A program made the translations under genes and the position numbers. A stretch of 64,000 nt of DNA from positions 62,001-126,000 of the forward strand of contig NZ_JAAXCV010000033.1 of assembly GCF_012911895.1 (NCBI RefSeq), in the 5' to 3' direction. A model generated the notes under the pieces. The model ran no database searches. It was not told the DNA's origin and was given only the letters and a program-made list of their open reading frames with translations. Origin of the DNA: Bacillus sp. RO3. GTDB taxonomy: Bacteria; Bacillota; Bacilli; Bacillales; Bacillaceae_B. Shown in pieces: positions 44,277 to 52,970 of the stretch. Position 1 is the first letter of the stretch. Every line of letters starts with the position of its first letter.

Positions 44277-45560
44277 ATGACAGATGAAGAAAAATGGACG
44301 CTGAAACATGCGGAGGAACTGGATAGGCAGGATTCATTGGCCCATTACCGCAACGAATTTTACATAAAAAGTGACCACTATTATATGGATGGAAATTCAT
44401 TGGGTTTATTATCTAAAAGGGCAGAGAAGTCATTACTGACATCATTGGAGGATTGGAAGGAACATGGCATCGACGGCTGGATGGACGGCCGGGAACCTTG
44501 GTTCTACTATTCTGAAAAGCTCGGTGACATGACAGCTCCATTGATAGGGGCAGAAAAGGACGAGGTGATCGTAACAGGATCCATCACTACAAACCTGCAC
44601 CAGTTACTTTCCACTTTCTATCAACCTAAAGGAAAACGAACAAAAATCTTAGGGGACGAATTGAATTTCCCTTCAGATATTTATGCAATCCAAAGTCAGC
44701 TTGAGTTAAAGGGACACTCTCCTGAAGACCATTTGATTCAAGTGGAAAGCGGGGACGGATACACGTTAAGAGAAGAAGATATTATTGAGAAGATGACAGA
44801 AGATATTGCACTGATCCTTTTACCTTCCGTACTCTATCGAAGTGGGCAGCTTCTTGATATAAAGCGATTGACCAGTGAAGCGCATAAACGGGGGATTGTG
44901 ATCGGGTTCGATTTAGCCCACTCCATCGGGGCCCTGCCCCATCAATTACATGAAGACGGAGTGGATTTCGCCGTATGGTGCAATTATAAATACTTGAACA
45001 GCGGTCCTGGCGGTGTCGGCGGATTATTTGTTCACAATAGACATAGAGGGAAAAAGCCCGGACTTTCCGGTTGGTTCAGCTCCCGTAAGGACAAGCAATT
45101 CGATATGGACCACACCTTGAATCATGCAGATTCTGCCGGCGCCTTCCAAATCGGGACACCGCATATATTAAGCAGCGCTCCTTTACTGGGCTCCCTCGAG
45201 CTGTTTGAAGAAGCAGGCATTGGGAACCTGAGAAGGAAATCCCTTTCCCTGACACGATTCATGATGAATCTCATTCAACAGGAGCTTGTCCATTATGGGT
45301 TTACACTCTGCAACCCTCTCGAGGACGATCGAAGAGGGGGGCATATCAGTTTAAGGCACGAGGAGGCTGCGAGAATCTGTAAAGCATTGAAGGTGAATAA
45401 CGTCACACCTGACTTCCGTTCCCCGGACGTGATCAGACTTGCACCCGTTGCCCTTTATTCTTCCTACACCGATGTGTGGGAGACGGTTAGGATCCTGAAG
45501 AGCATCATGGAGAATGAAGAATATAAACAATTTGAGAATACGCGGAATGTCGTAGCGTAA
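44277..45560 (+). CDS. kynU: Kynureninase
   Basis: 427 residues, PLP enzyme. [12 protein letters not shown] near the N-terminus, substrate/PLP Asp in [11 protein letters not shown] (D212), Schiff-base K238 in [13 protein letters not shown], and the conserved SGWFSS and QIGTPHILS regions are present. It splits kynurenine to anthranilate and alanine. ATG at 44277 with GGTGGGATAGGA; the longer frame to 44214 overlaps the promoter. Followed by kynB 29 nt later. No tryptophan 2,3-dioxygenase (kynA) gene is in the window. Confidence 0.93.
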   Translation: MTDEEKWTLKHAEELDRQDSLAHYRNEFYIKSDHYYMDGNSLGLLSKRAEKSLLTSLEDWKEHGIDGWMDGREPWFYYSEKLGDMTAPLIGAEKDEVIVTGSITTNLHQLLSTFYQPKGKRTKILGDELNFPSDIYAIQSQLELKGHSPEDHLIQVESGDGYTLREEDIIEKMTEDIALILLPSVLYRSGQLLDIKRLTSEAHKRGIVIGFDLAHSIGALPHQLHEDGVDFAVWCNYKYLNSGPGGVGGLFVHNRHRGKKPGLSGWFSSRKDKQFDMDHTLNHADSAGAFQIGTPHILSSAPLLGSLELFEEAGIGNLRRKSLSLTRFMMNLIQQELVHYGFTLCNPLEDDRRGGHISLRHEEAARICKALKVNNVTPDFRSPDVIRLAPVALYSSYTDVWETVRILKSIMENEEYKQFENTRNVVA

Positions 45561-45589
45561 TGCATACCGGATTGAGAGGATGAGAAGGA

Positions 45590-46216
45590 ATGAAAATCAT
45601 TGATATTTCCCGCCCCCTGCATAACAATACACCGGTTTGGCCTGGGGACACCCCGTTTGGGTACTCTTTGAAATGGACGAAGGCGGACACGGGGTCCGTG
45701 AATGTCGGACAGCTCACAATGAGTTCACACACCGGTACACACGTGGATGCTCCCTTCCATTTCGACAGTGCCGGACAACGGATCATTGACCTTTCGTTAG
45801 AGAAATTTATGGGCCCTGCCCTTGTTGTATCCATGGAAGGGGCTGCGGAAATAAGCCCTGAACAGTTGGAAGAGGTTGATTTCACAGGAATTCAGAAGAT
45901 TCTTTTCAAAACCAATGCATGGAAGAATCCTGATCGGTTTCCCGACAGCATCCCGCCCATTACGAAAGACCTTTCCCCTTACCTGAAGGAAAAAGGCATT
46001 GACCTGATCGGAGTGGACCTTCCATCTGTCGACCCGTTAGATAGCAAGGAGCTAGCATCCCACCATTCTTTGCAGGAGCATGGAATCGGGATATTGGAAG
46101 GGATTGTCCTTAACGGCGTCAAACCTGGTCGTTATGAATTGATCGCCCTTCCCCTCCCTCTTAAAGAAGGAGACGGCTCTCCTGTTCGAGCGATTTTAAT
46201 TGACCGGAATGAATAA
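45590..46216 (+). CDS. kynB: Kynurenine formamidase
   Basis: 208 residues, bacterial cyclase/KynB type. DISRPLHNNTPVWPGDTPF at the N-terminus and metal motif HTGTHVDAPFHF (47-58), then VDLPSVDP. It hydrolyses N-formylkynurenine to kynurenine with two metal ions, just before KynU in the pathway. Co-transcribed with kynU and ended by the terminator at 46319. Confidence 0.93.
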   Translation: MKIIDISRPLHNNTPVWPGDTPFGYSLKWTKADTGSVNVGQLTMSSHTGTHVDAPFHFDSAGQRIIDLSLEKFMGPALVVSMEGAAEISPEQLEEVDFTGIQKILFKTNAWKNPDRFPDSIPPITKDLSPYLKEKGIDLIGVDLPSVDPLDSKELASHHSLQEHGIGILEGIVLNGVKPGRYELIALPLPLKEGDGSPVRAILIDRNE

Positions 46217-46318
46217 GATTACTTTACAGGGTTTAATCTTGCAGAGGCGTTCATTCATTTCTTACAGAGCCTTGGCTCCACCAGAACTCTGACAATGTAT
46301 ATTGCCCTTTAATGAAGG

Positions 46319-46367
46319 AAGAAATAACCTATCCCCTGCAGTTGTCATAGAGGATAGGTTATTTCTT
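46319..46367 (+). terminator. Terminator of kynU-kynB
   Basis: AAGAAATAACCTATCC (46319-46334) pairs perfectly with GGATAGGTTATTTCTT (46352-46367), 17-nt loop. The remaining 280 nt to the next small ORF show no gene; an 80-codon + strand frame lacks a ribosome binding site. Confidence 0.8.
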
Positions 46368-46649
46368 GAGTGACTGCGATTATGGCTAGTGTTCATGCAC
46401 CAAAGGCGATCATCCAATGTAGTACGTCAGCAGTATCGATCATTTCTGCGCATCACCTCCCCATATGTACACCGTTCACTATTTTCATATTCTGAGACTT
46501 TTATAAAACAGTTCCTCTTATCGAATGGATCCCCGTCCACAAATTCTTCTGACATCCGAATATTATCACTCTGTCGGTTCATAGACTGTTGGTATAGATG
46601 TTTAAAATTCCAACACTTGGACCATAGCTAGAAAAAAGGAGGATATGAC

Positions 46650-46790
46650 ATGGGGATAACAATCACTTTAGGTTTAGTCGTGATGCTTGGGATGATTTTG
46701 GGTATTCTTATTTATTTCTTAAGACAAGCACTGGATTCAAACGATTCGAAAAAGATCGATTCGCGAGATCATGATCATTTTTCCCAGTGA
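46650..46790 (+). CDS. Small single-pass membrane protein, 46 residues
   Basis: One hydrophobic helix (ITLGLVVMLGMILGILIYFL, residues 3-24) followed by a polar, His/Asp-rich tail ending DHDHFSQ. AAAAAAGGAGG is seven nt before the ATG, an excellent ribosome binding site. Not recognised; a small membrane peptide that may modulate a larger complex. Confidence 0.6.
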   Translation: MGITITLGLVVMLGMILGILIYFLRQALDSNDSKKIDSRDHDHFSQ

Positions 46791-46825
46791 CGGGGCAGGC
46801 AGCTGAAATGACTGTCTGAACTGAA

Positions 46826-46930
46826 GTGTCGGGCTCTTTCACCGAAATTCGTATACGATCTGGATGCTGTCGGGTCACTTTTACCGTTTATCGGGCCAAA
46901 ACCATCTTTTTCGTGCCAATTGGTGAACAG
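46826..46930. repeat. Dispersed intergenic repeat, copy B
   Basis: Contains the series GTGTCGGGC..., CTGTCGGGT..., TTATCGGGCC... and TCGTGCCAATTGGTGAA, sharing head and tail motifs with copies A (21.1 kb) and C (60.1 kb) in the same orientation. Non-coding. Confidence 0.5.
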
Positions 46931-46960
46931 CTGATCATCAACACTCAACTTCATTCCACA

Positions 46961-47000
46961 AAAAAACCCCGGCTTCCTTGATTACAGGGAAACCGGGATT
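46961..47000 (-). terminator. Terminator of yjcD
   Basis: CCCGGCTTCC with GGGAAACCGGG around a TTGATTACA-type loop; A-run on the left gives the T tail on the minus strand. Confidence 0.8.
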
Positions 47001-47005
47001 TTTCA

Positions 47006-49252
47006 TTATTCGACTATCTCTTTCTCACCTAGTTTCATTGGACTGGAGCATAAAGGACATACTTTCGATTCTGAATTTTCATTTGTATCCGGACGCTGCC
47101 ACGCGATACACGTGGTATTCGTACAAATCCAGGCCAGGATGTTGGTGAGTTTCCCACTCCTGGCTTTTTTGAATGGTTTTGGTTGGTCCGTGTGCGGTGC
47201 CTTCCTGAATATGTCAGCTATAAAACGGGAGCATTTCCGTGCCTCCCCCTGATAATAAGCCGGGGAAGAAATAAATAGTTTTTCCTTTGCCCTTGTGATG
47301 GCTACATATGCCAGCCGTCTTTCTTCTTCTATGGCACTCAAAGCCTTTTCTTTTTGATTCGGATCTTTATATACTTTGTCCTCAAGCTTATTGGCATTGA
47401 GAGCGGAGCTGTGGGGGAGATTCCCTTCGATCGCCCCGATTAAAAACACAACGGGGAACTCGAGACCCTTTGAGCGGTGTATTGTCATTAAAGACACACT
47501 GTTCGTGTTTCTGCTCTGACTTGAATAGACTTCTTCATACTTAGCCTTCATCTCATCAATAAAAGTGATGAAACTGGAAATGGTCTCAAAACGCTTCGCT
47601 GATCCTTCGAGCTCATCCAGCATTTCTTTAATGAGTTCCTTTTGTTCGGTGACTACATGAGATTCCTGGGCATCGATGTATTGATGGTAGAATTCTTTTC
47701 GGATCCGTTTGATGGCCGTTTCTGGTGATTCGTCGCCAATTCCCTTAAGAAATTTCATTCTGGCTTTAATATTCTTTACCTGAAAGGGTTTTATCCCGGG
47801 TAAGGTCGTTAGATGGATGAGAGGATATTTCTTTCTCTCTTTCCTGTCTTCCTCCAGAATATGGGCGATTCCACGGTCCCGTCTAATAAAGAGGGTAGGC
47901 AATAGGGATTCCATCGCTGAAAAATTCCTTGGCACAATCGACAGCCGTAAGTAATCCACCACAGGTTTCACGGTCCAGTTCTCATAGAATAGAGAATCCT
48001 TTTGGTTATAGGGCGTAAAAGGGATTTCCTTTAACAGCAGCTGCTCAAAGACCGCCCTCCCGCTGCTCATCGTTCGATGAAGGATCGTCATATCCCCATA
48101 GGAATAACCTTCTTCTATTAACCTTTGAATCTCTTCTGTGATCCACACGGCTTCCTCGTCCGCAGTTGCAGGTCTTGAATATTGGGGCTTTTGAGCTTCG
48201 ATTTTGGTGGCAATCAGCTCTTTTTCACGGCGGTGATCGTTTCGTCCGATCACTTCATTGCCCAAACCAATGATATACGCATCAGAGCGGTAGTTTTCCT
48301 TTAACGTCACTACCCTGGCATCAGGGAACTCTTCATCGAAATCCAATATAAACTCGTTCCTTGCTCCGTTAAAGGTGTAGATCGTTTGGTCATCATCCCC
48401 TACCACGAACAAGTTACGATGAGCCGCAATCAACTTCATAAGCTCGTATTGTACAAGATTCGTATCCTGGAACTCATCCACCATTACGTACTGAAAACGA
48501 TGCTGAAGCGAAGTCAGGAGGTTTGGATTGCCAAGAAGTAATTGATATGACTCTGTCAAAATATCATCGAAATCCATTTTATGATTCATTCGCTTCCACT
48601 CTTCATATTTTAAGAGAATGGCACGCACTTCTTTTTCGGACTTGGATTTCTCAGGAAGATCTCTGATATCTTTTTGGTTGAGTTTATAATGAGAGAGTTT
48701 GGCCAGGAGTGTTTCTGCATCATAAGGATCATAGATATTCATTTCACGTTGAATTTGCTTTAATATGATTTGTTTATAGCGCTCGTTCCCTATCACTTCC
48801 TGAGTATAATGACGGGATCGTAATAGAAATAGAAACAACGCATGGAAGGTGCTGGCATGTACCTGCCCGCCCTGCTCTGTGCCCGGAAGGCCTGCAATGC
48901 GCTGCTTCATTTCTTCCGCCGCTTTCTTGGTAAATGTTACAAGCAGTATGTTTCTTGGTTGAATATTCTTTACAGACATGAGATACCCAGCCCTGCACAC
49001 CAGTACCGTCGTCTTACCCGTTCCAGCACCAGCCAGGGTCAAACAAGGACCTTCCACATGCCGGACCGCTTCAATTTGCGAAGCATTCAAGTGAATACCC
49101 GCCGCTTCCATAGTTCGAAAGAAAAAAGCATCCTCTTCATGTGAGGAGATCAGCTGTTTCGTTGTTTCCCCTTTATGGAGAGGTGCCACCGGGATTTCCT
49201 TCTTATCCGCTTCATATGGGTAAATAGAATAGTTGGTTAATACTTTATTCAA
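47006..49252 (-). CDS. yjcD: UvrD/PcrA-like SF1 helicase (YjcD)
   Basis: 748 residues. Q-motif region LNASQIEAVRHVEGP, Walker A GAGTGKTTVL, motif II DEFQDTN, VGDDDQTIYTFNGA, motif VI VAITRAKEKLF. A C-terminal extension has paired cysteines (WICTNTTCIAW and CPLCSSP), likely a small zinc ribbon. Unwinds DNA 3'-5'; YjcD of B. subtilis is a UvrD-like helicase of similar size whose role is poorly known. TTG start at 49252 with AGGAG eight nt upstream. Confidence 0.88.
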   Translation of the reverse strand: MNKVLTNYSIYPYEADKKEIPVAPLHKGETTKQLISSHEEDAFFFRTMEAAGIHLNASQIEAVRHVEGPCLTLAGAGTGKTTVLVCRAGYLMSVKNIQPRNILLVTFTKKAAEEMKQRIAGLPGTEQGGQVHASTFHALFLFLLRSRHYTQEVIGNERYKQIILKQIQREMNIYDPYDAETLLAKLSHYKLNQKDIRDLPEKSKSEKEVRAILLKYEEWKRMNHKMDFDDILTESYQLLLGNPNLLTSLQHRFQYVMVDEFQDTNLVQYELMKLIAAHRNLFVVGDDDQTIYTFNGARNEFILDFDEEFPDARVVTLKENYRSDAYIIGLGNEVIGRNDHRREKELIATKIEAQKPQYSRPATADEEAVWITEEIQRLIEEGYSYGDMTILHRTMSSGRAVFEQLLLKEIPFTPYNQKDSLFYENWTVKPVVDYLRLSIVPRNFSAMESLLPTLFIRRDRGIAHILEEDRKERKKYPLIHLTTLPGIKPFQVKNIKARMKFLKGIGDESPETAIKRIRKEFYHQYIDAQESHVVTEQKELIKEMLDELEGSAKRFETISSFITFIDEMKAKYEEVYSSQSRNTNSVSLMTIHRSKGLEFPVVFLIGAIEGNLPHSSALNANKLEDKVYKDPNQKEKALSAIEEERRLAYVAITRAKEKLFISSPAYYQGEARKCSRFIADIFRKAPHTDQPKPFKKARSGKLTNILAWICTNTTCIAWQRPDTNENSESKVCPLCSSPMKLGEKEIVE

Positions 49253-49371
49253 AGCTCATTCTCCTAGCTTATCTTTACGATTCATAACCTTCTCATCATA
49301 ACAAGAGCCCTTCGTGAATAGCAATGACAATCTAAGAATGAAACGCTGTGCATGTAAATTAAGAATTGGTG

Positions 49372-49445
49372 TTAAACGATTGTTTAAACCCTTCAGACAC
49401 TGTAAAATAAGCATTTCAAAGCACTAATCAAACGTTTGTTTAAAC
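49372..49445. promoter_or_regulatory. Pair of 18-bp GTTTAAAC-type repeats upstream of yjcD
   Basis: TTAAACGATTGTTTAAAC (49372-49389) and TCAAACGTTTGTTTAAAC (49428-49445) match at 16 of 18 positions, 56 bp apart. The dyad TTAAAC/GTTTAA resembles a dimeric repressor operator (TetR-like); regulator unknown. Confidence 0.55.
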
Positions 49446-49511
49446 AGGATACGCTGCCGGATGATTACCCCCTTACAAGAAAAGGTAAATAGAAGACTAG
49501 GTGATGAAAAG

Positions 49512-49745
49512 ATGAAAATGACTAAATGGGGATTTACACGATTCAATAGTATAAAAGCAGAATTCGATCTCTTCCCGAACTCCCTGGTCATCCTCAGGAA
49601 AATCAGAAACTATTACTTTATCAATAAGGTTCACTGGTCCCGCCTCGATCCCGTCGTGGAAACACATCATCTTGAAGAAATGGAACTGCTTGTGAACAGG
49701 GAACTTGATTTGGAGTTTCATTATCTAAATCGAAAATCATATTAG
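49512..49745 (+). CDS. Small hypothetical protein, 77 residues
   Basis: Begins MKMTKWGFTRFNSIKAEFD, basic N-terminal half and an acidic helix (ETHHLEEMELLVNRELDLEF). AGGTGAT lies about 6 nt upstream of the ATG. No membrane helix or motif I can name. It lies downstream of the GTTTAAAC repeats and may be controlled by them. Confidence 0.5.
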   Translation: MKMTKWGFTRFNSIKAEFDLFPNSLVILRKIRNYYFINKVHWSRLDPVVETHHLEEMELLVNRELDLEFHYLNRKSY

Positions 49746-50065
49746 GCGTTTTTTTACATGATAAACTCAAAGGGGATTTCAATTTTCCTAAGGAGATTAC
49801 TTTTCCAGCTGCACTAAGCACAGAGCAAAGCGAAAGGGGTCGCTTACGAACCTTCTGTGAATGGAGAGACTATACAGAGGAAACAGAGGAAACAGGCCAT
49901 TTTTAAAAAAACTAGAAAGATTGAGATAAAGTGAGATAACCGTATATTTCCCTGTAGAAAACAGCCCAAATCGCATTATATTGATTTTTCTGAACATTTT
50001 CATTAATCTTATAATTTGCTAATATATACTTAATAAAAGATTTACAAACACACTCTTTAAAGGAA

Positions 50066-50292
50066 GGCGTGATTCCAATGAAGTAAGTAAGCAAAGCATG
50101 TCAGATCACATTCGGCTTTCGAGATCGGCCCGTGAAAACTGATTTCAGGATGTGTGGATATGCGGGAATGCGCAATCTTATTTCAGGAGATGATTCCAAT
50201 GAAGAATGTAAGCGAAGCACGTTAACATCATGGTACGCTTGAAGGTAGCCCGTGAAAACTATCTTCGTAACATGTGGGCGTGTGGGGAATCA
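50066..50292 (+). ncRNA. Tandem structured RNA candidate (two ~120-nt units)
   Basis: Two units start GATTCCAATGAAG (50071, 50192), carry GTAAGC-AAGCA and CCCGTGAAAACT (50129 and 50249), and close with GGGAAT (50164, 50285). In each, an 8-bp stem flanks the CCCGTGAAAA loop: GAGATCGG/CTGATTTC in unit 1, GAAGGTAG/CTATCTTC in unit 2. The stems differ in sequence yet keep pairing, with G-U pairs only if the + strand is the RNA. The closing ATTCC/GGAAT also pairs. TATAAT lies at 50010-50015. No ORF uses the region. Family not recognised. Confidence 0.65.
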
Positions 50293-50409
50293 GTGGCAAG
50301 AGAAAATAAACTAAATAATACATGCAAGACCATTAATTGAAATGAATGTTACGTATGTGTATTAGTAAGAAAGGATAGGAAAGTTAATTGAATAAGGTTT
50401 ACTTAAGCT

Positions 50410-50448
50410 AAGGCGCTGTTTATGTGATATATACATAAGCAGCGTCTT
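50410..50448. terminator. Long hairpin downstream of the RNA units and of the GNAT gene
   Basis: AAGGCGCTGTTTATGT (50410-50425) pairs with ACATAAGCAGCGTCTT (50433-50448) over 16 positions with two wobble pairs. Weak T tail; probably ends the GNAT transcript, possibly also the RNA. Confidence 0.6.
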
Positions 50449-50457
50449 ACACTTTGT

Positions 50458-51003
50458 TTAAAACTCTTCCTTCAACAGGGAACAAACGGCCGCATCGCAA
50501 AAAACACCTTTTTCAAACGCCGCCTTTCTCAGTATCCCTTCAAACGTAAATCCCGCTTTTTTCAAACATTTTTGGGATGAGGTATTTTCAGGATCATAGA
50601 AGGCTTCTATTCGGTTGAGAGACATCTCTTCGAATCCATACTGCAGGATCGGTTTCAATACCTCCGTCATCACGCCTTGTCTCCAATACATCGGGTGAAC
50701 CTCAAATCCGAGCTCTGCTTTGAAGTGTTCTTTCTGCCACTCATGAAAACCGCAGCTTCCGATGATTTCATCTGTCCCTTTTAGAGCAATCCCCCATCTT
50801 ATCCCTTCATTTATCTGGAATCTCCCGTCCCATCTTTGAATGATCTCCACTGCTTGTTTTACATCTTGAAACGGCTCTAAATCATAATATCTGGTGACTT
50901 CATCTTTTGAAAAGTAGTCAAAGACTTGAGGAGCATCCCTTTCTTCCATCTGCCTTAATCGGAATCTTTCTGTTTCAAGCACAGGGAAGGTTCTTGTCAG
51001 CAT
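50458..51003 (-). CDS. GNAT family N-acetyltransferase (RimJ/RimL type)
   Basis: 181 residues. LETERFRLRQMEERDAPQVFDYF opens the fold; GSCGFHEW, acetyl-CoA loop HPMYWRQGVMTEVLKPIL, and DPENTSSQKCLKKAGFTFEG match the RimJ/RimL protein N-terminal acetyltransferase-like branch. The target may be a protein N-terminus or a small amine. ATG at 51003 with AAAAGGAG seven nt upstream. Monocistronic. Confidence 0.88.
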   Translation of the reverse strand: MLTRTFPVLETERFRLRQMEERDAPQVFDYFSKDEVTRYYDLEPFQDVKQAVEIIQRWDGRFQINEGIRWGIALKGTDEIIGSCGFHEWQKEHFKAELGFEVHPMYWRQGVMTEVLKPILQYGFEEMSLNRIEAFYDPENTSSQKCLKKAGFTFEGILRKAAFEKGVFCDAAVCSLLKEEF

Positions 51004-51215
51004 AATCATTCTCCTTTTTCTTATTGTTCCCATTAGTAATTCAACATTTATTTTTCCAATGCCTGCTTAAAAGATAAAGTATTTATTTTTTATTTTTTAT
51101 CGTCACTGCCGACAAAGGGGGGACTGATTTCACCTTGAAACTTGGATTAGTTGTATTGATTCCTTAGACTCGTTACAATCGATTTAACAGGATTAAAAGG
51201 ATTGGAGACCGAAAG

Positions 51216-52829
51216 ATGGAACTTAAAGCTCAACATATCATTTTAAGTAAGGCCATATTCACAGGGAATGCGTTATCCCCCTTTGACGGTTTCGTTGCTG
51301 TTCAAGGTGACAAAATTGCGGGAGTGGGGCCACGTTCGGAAATCGAGAGCTTTACTGGGCCTCATACGAAAACATGGGATGTTGGAAATCGCCTTGTCAT
51401 GGCAGGATTTCATGACTTTCACCTTCATTTATTTTTAGGGGCCATGTTTGAGGGATTTTGTCAGTTGACTCATGGTTATTCAGAAGAATCGACGGCCAAA
51501 ATGGCAGCGGAATATGCCCAAAGCCATCAAGAGGAAGAGTGGGTGCTCGGTTTCGGCTGGCATCATGTGCGCTGGCCCGGCCAGTCTCTTCCCACCCGAC
51601 ACTCTTTAGATCGATATATCCCCCACCGTCCCGTCGTCCTTCTGAATGAAGAAGCCCATAGCGCTTGGTTGAATACAGCTGCCCTGGAGAAATTGGGCAT
51701 ACACAGGGACACACCTGAACCTCCTTTTGGGAAAATAGAAAAGGACGAGCATGGGGAGCCCACGGGCTTTTTGTACGAGACGGCAGTCAAATATGTCATT
51801 GAAGCTTTTTCCTTTGAGGAAAAAGTAAAAAACAGGCTCATGGACGGAATGCTTGCAAAAATTTCATCCTACGGGATCACCTCTGTTTCGGATATGCTCC
51901 CCCTCCCAGGCTACAACTTGGGGGATCCAGCTTTTTATAAAGGTTTTGAAGAACAAGGAAAGCTGACAGCGAGAATTCATTTCTTGGATGTGCTGGATGG
52001 AAACCTTGAGCGTGCCCTTCATTTCAGGGAAAGATATCAATCCGAAAAACTTCAATTCTCTGGATTGAAGCAGTTCCTGGATGGAGTCCCTCTCACCTAT
52101 ACCGGCTTTCTGCTTCAGCCTTACTCAGACCGTCCAAATGAGAGAGGCGGTACTATTTATACACCGGATGTGTACCAAAAATGGATTGATGATGCTGACC
52201 GGGAAGGGTTCAGGATCCGTCTTCATGCCTGTGGAGATGCAGCGGTACGATTGGGACTGGACTTGTATGAGCATGCAGGGAACGTGAACGGTTTCCGGGA
52301 TTCACGCCATACGATCGAGCATATTGAAGTATGCGACCCAAGTGATTTCAGCCGATTTGAGAAATTAGGTGTCATTGCATCCATCCAACCTGAACACATG
52401 ACATCGGGTTCAATGGATACCCATGCCTATTTAGACAGGCTGGGGCATGACAGGGCACGATTCACGTGGCCCATCGGCTCCTTGCAGAATCATAAAGCGG
52501 TTGTGGCGTTTGGTACGGATTTCCCGATAGTGGACTTGAATCCCATGCCCGGCCTTTACCGTGCCGTTACCAGGAAGCATGAGGACGGCACCCCCCAGGA
52601 GGGCTGGAATCCATTGGAGAAAATTTCATTAGCCCATTCCCTGATTCATTATACGAAATCCCCTGCTTACGGCAACTTCAGGGAGCATGATACAGGGACT
52701 GTTGAAATTGGAAAGAAAGCTGATCTAGTCGTTCTGGATCGAAACCCTTTTGAATTGAAAGCAGAAGACATTCTGGAGATGACCGTTTGGATGACGATGA
52801 TGGATGGAGATGTTGTGTTTGAAAAATAG
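51216..52829 (+). CDS. ytcJ: Amidohydrolase (YtcJ/AepA-like, metal-dependent)
   Basis: 537 residues. N- and C-terminal beta-sandwich parts enclose the TIM barrel. HxH metal motif is DFHLHLF, with further His ligands in RLHACGDAAV and RHTIEHIEV, and catalytic Asp in AFGTDFPIVDLNP. C-terminal ADLVVLDRNPFE is typical of the YtcJ group. It hydrolyses amide or ester bonds in an unknown substrate. ATG at 51216 has GGAGACCGAAAG upstream. Single gene between GNAT (divergent) and yfmL (convergent). Confidence 0.85.
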   Translation: MELKAQHIILSKAIFTGNALSPFDGFVAVQGDKIAGVGPRSEIESFTGPHTKTWDVGNRLVMAGFHDFHLHLFLGAMFEGFCQLTHGYSEESTAKMAAEYAQSHQEEEWVLGFGWHHVRWPGQSLPTRHSLDRYIPHRPVVLLNEEAHSAWLNTAALEKLGIHRDTPEPPFGKIEKDEHGEPTGFLYETAVKYVIEAFSFEEKVKNRLMDGMLAKISSYGITSVSDMLPLPGYNLGDPAFYKGFEEQGKLTARIHFLDVLDGNLERALHFRERYQSEKLQFSGLKQFLDGVPLTYTGFLLQPYSDRPNERGGTIYTPDVYQKWIDDADREGFRIRLHACGDAAVRLGLDLYEHAGNVNGFRDSRHTIEHIEVCDPSDFSRFEKLGVIASIQPEHMTSGSMDTHAYLDRLGHDRARFTWPIGSLQNHKAVVAFGTDFPIVDLNPMPGLYRAVTRKHEDGTPQEGWNPLEKISLAHSLIHYTKSPAYGNFREHDTGTVEIGKKADLVVLDRNPFELKAEDILEMTVWMTMMDGDVVFEK

Positions 52830-52933
52830 GGGATGGATTTGCTGATACTCTTAGCGTCTTTAGGAAGGAATCTCATTGACCTTCCGTCTGCATCGGCCAT
52901 GTAAGCTTGATCAACATGCCAAACGAAAAATAG

Positions 52934-52965
52934 AGAGGTCCGTCTGGCAACGGACCTCTTTTTCT
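52934..52965. terminator. Terminator between ytcJ and yfmL
   Basis: AGAGGTCCGT (52934-52943) and ACGGACCTCT (52950-52959), followed by TTTTTC. Confidence 0.88.
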
Positions 52966-52970
52966 TTCGT

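Noticed and set aside
46389..46631. 80-codon + frame downstream of kynB
   Set aside because: No ribosome binding site and unusual composition; lies in the gap after a strong terminator.
50066..50292. Riboswitch for a downstream gene
   Set aside because: The RNA-like units are on the + strand, while the next gene (GNAT) is on the minus strand and convergent; no + strand gene follows closely.
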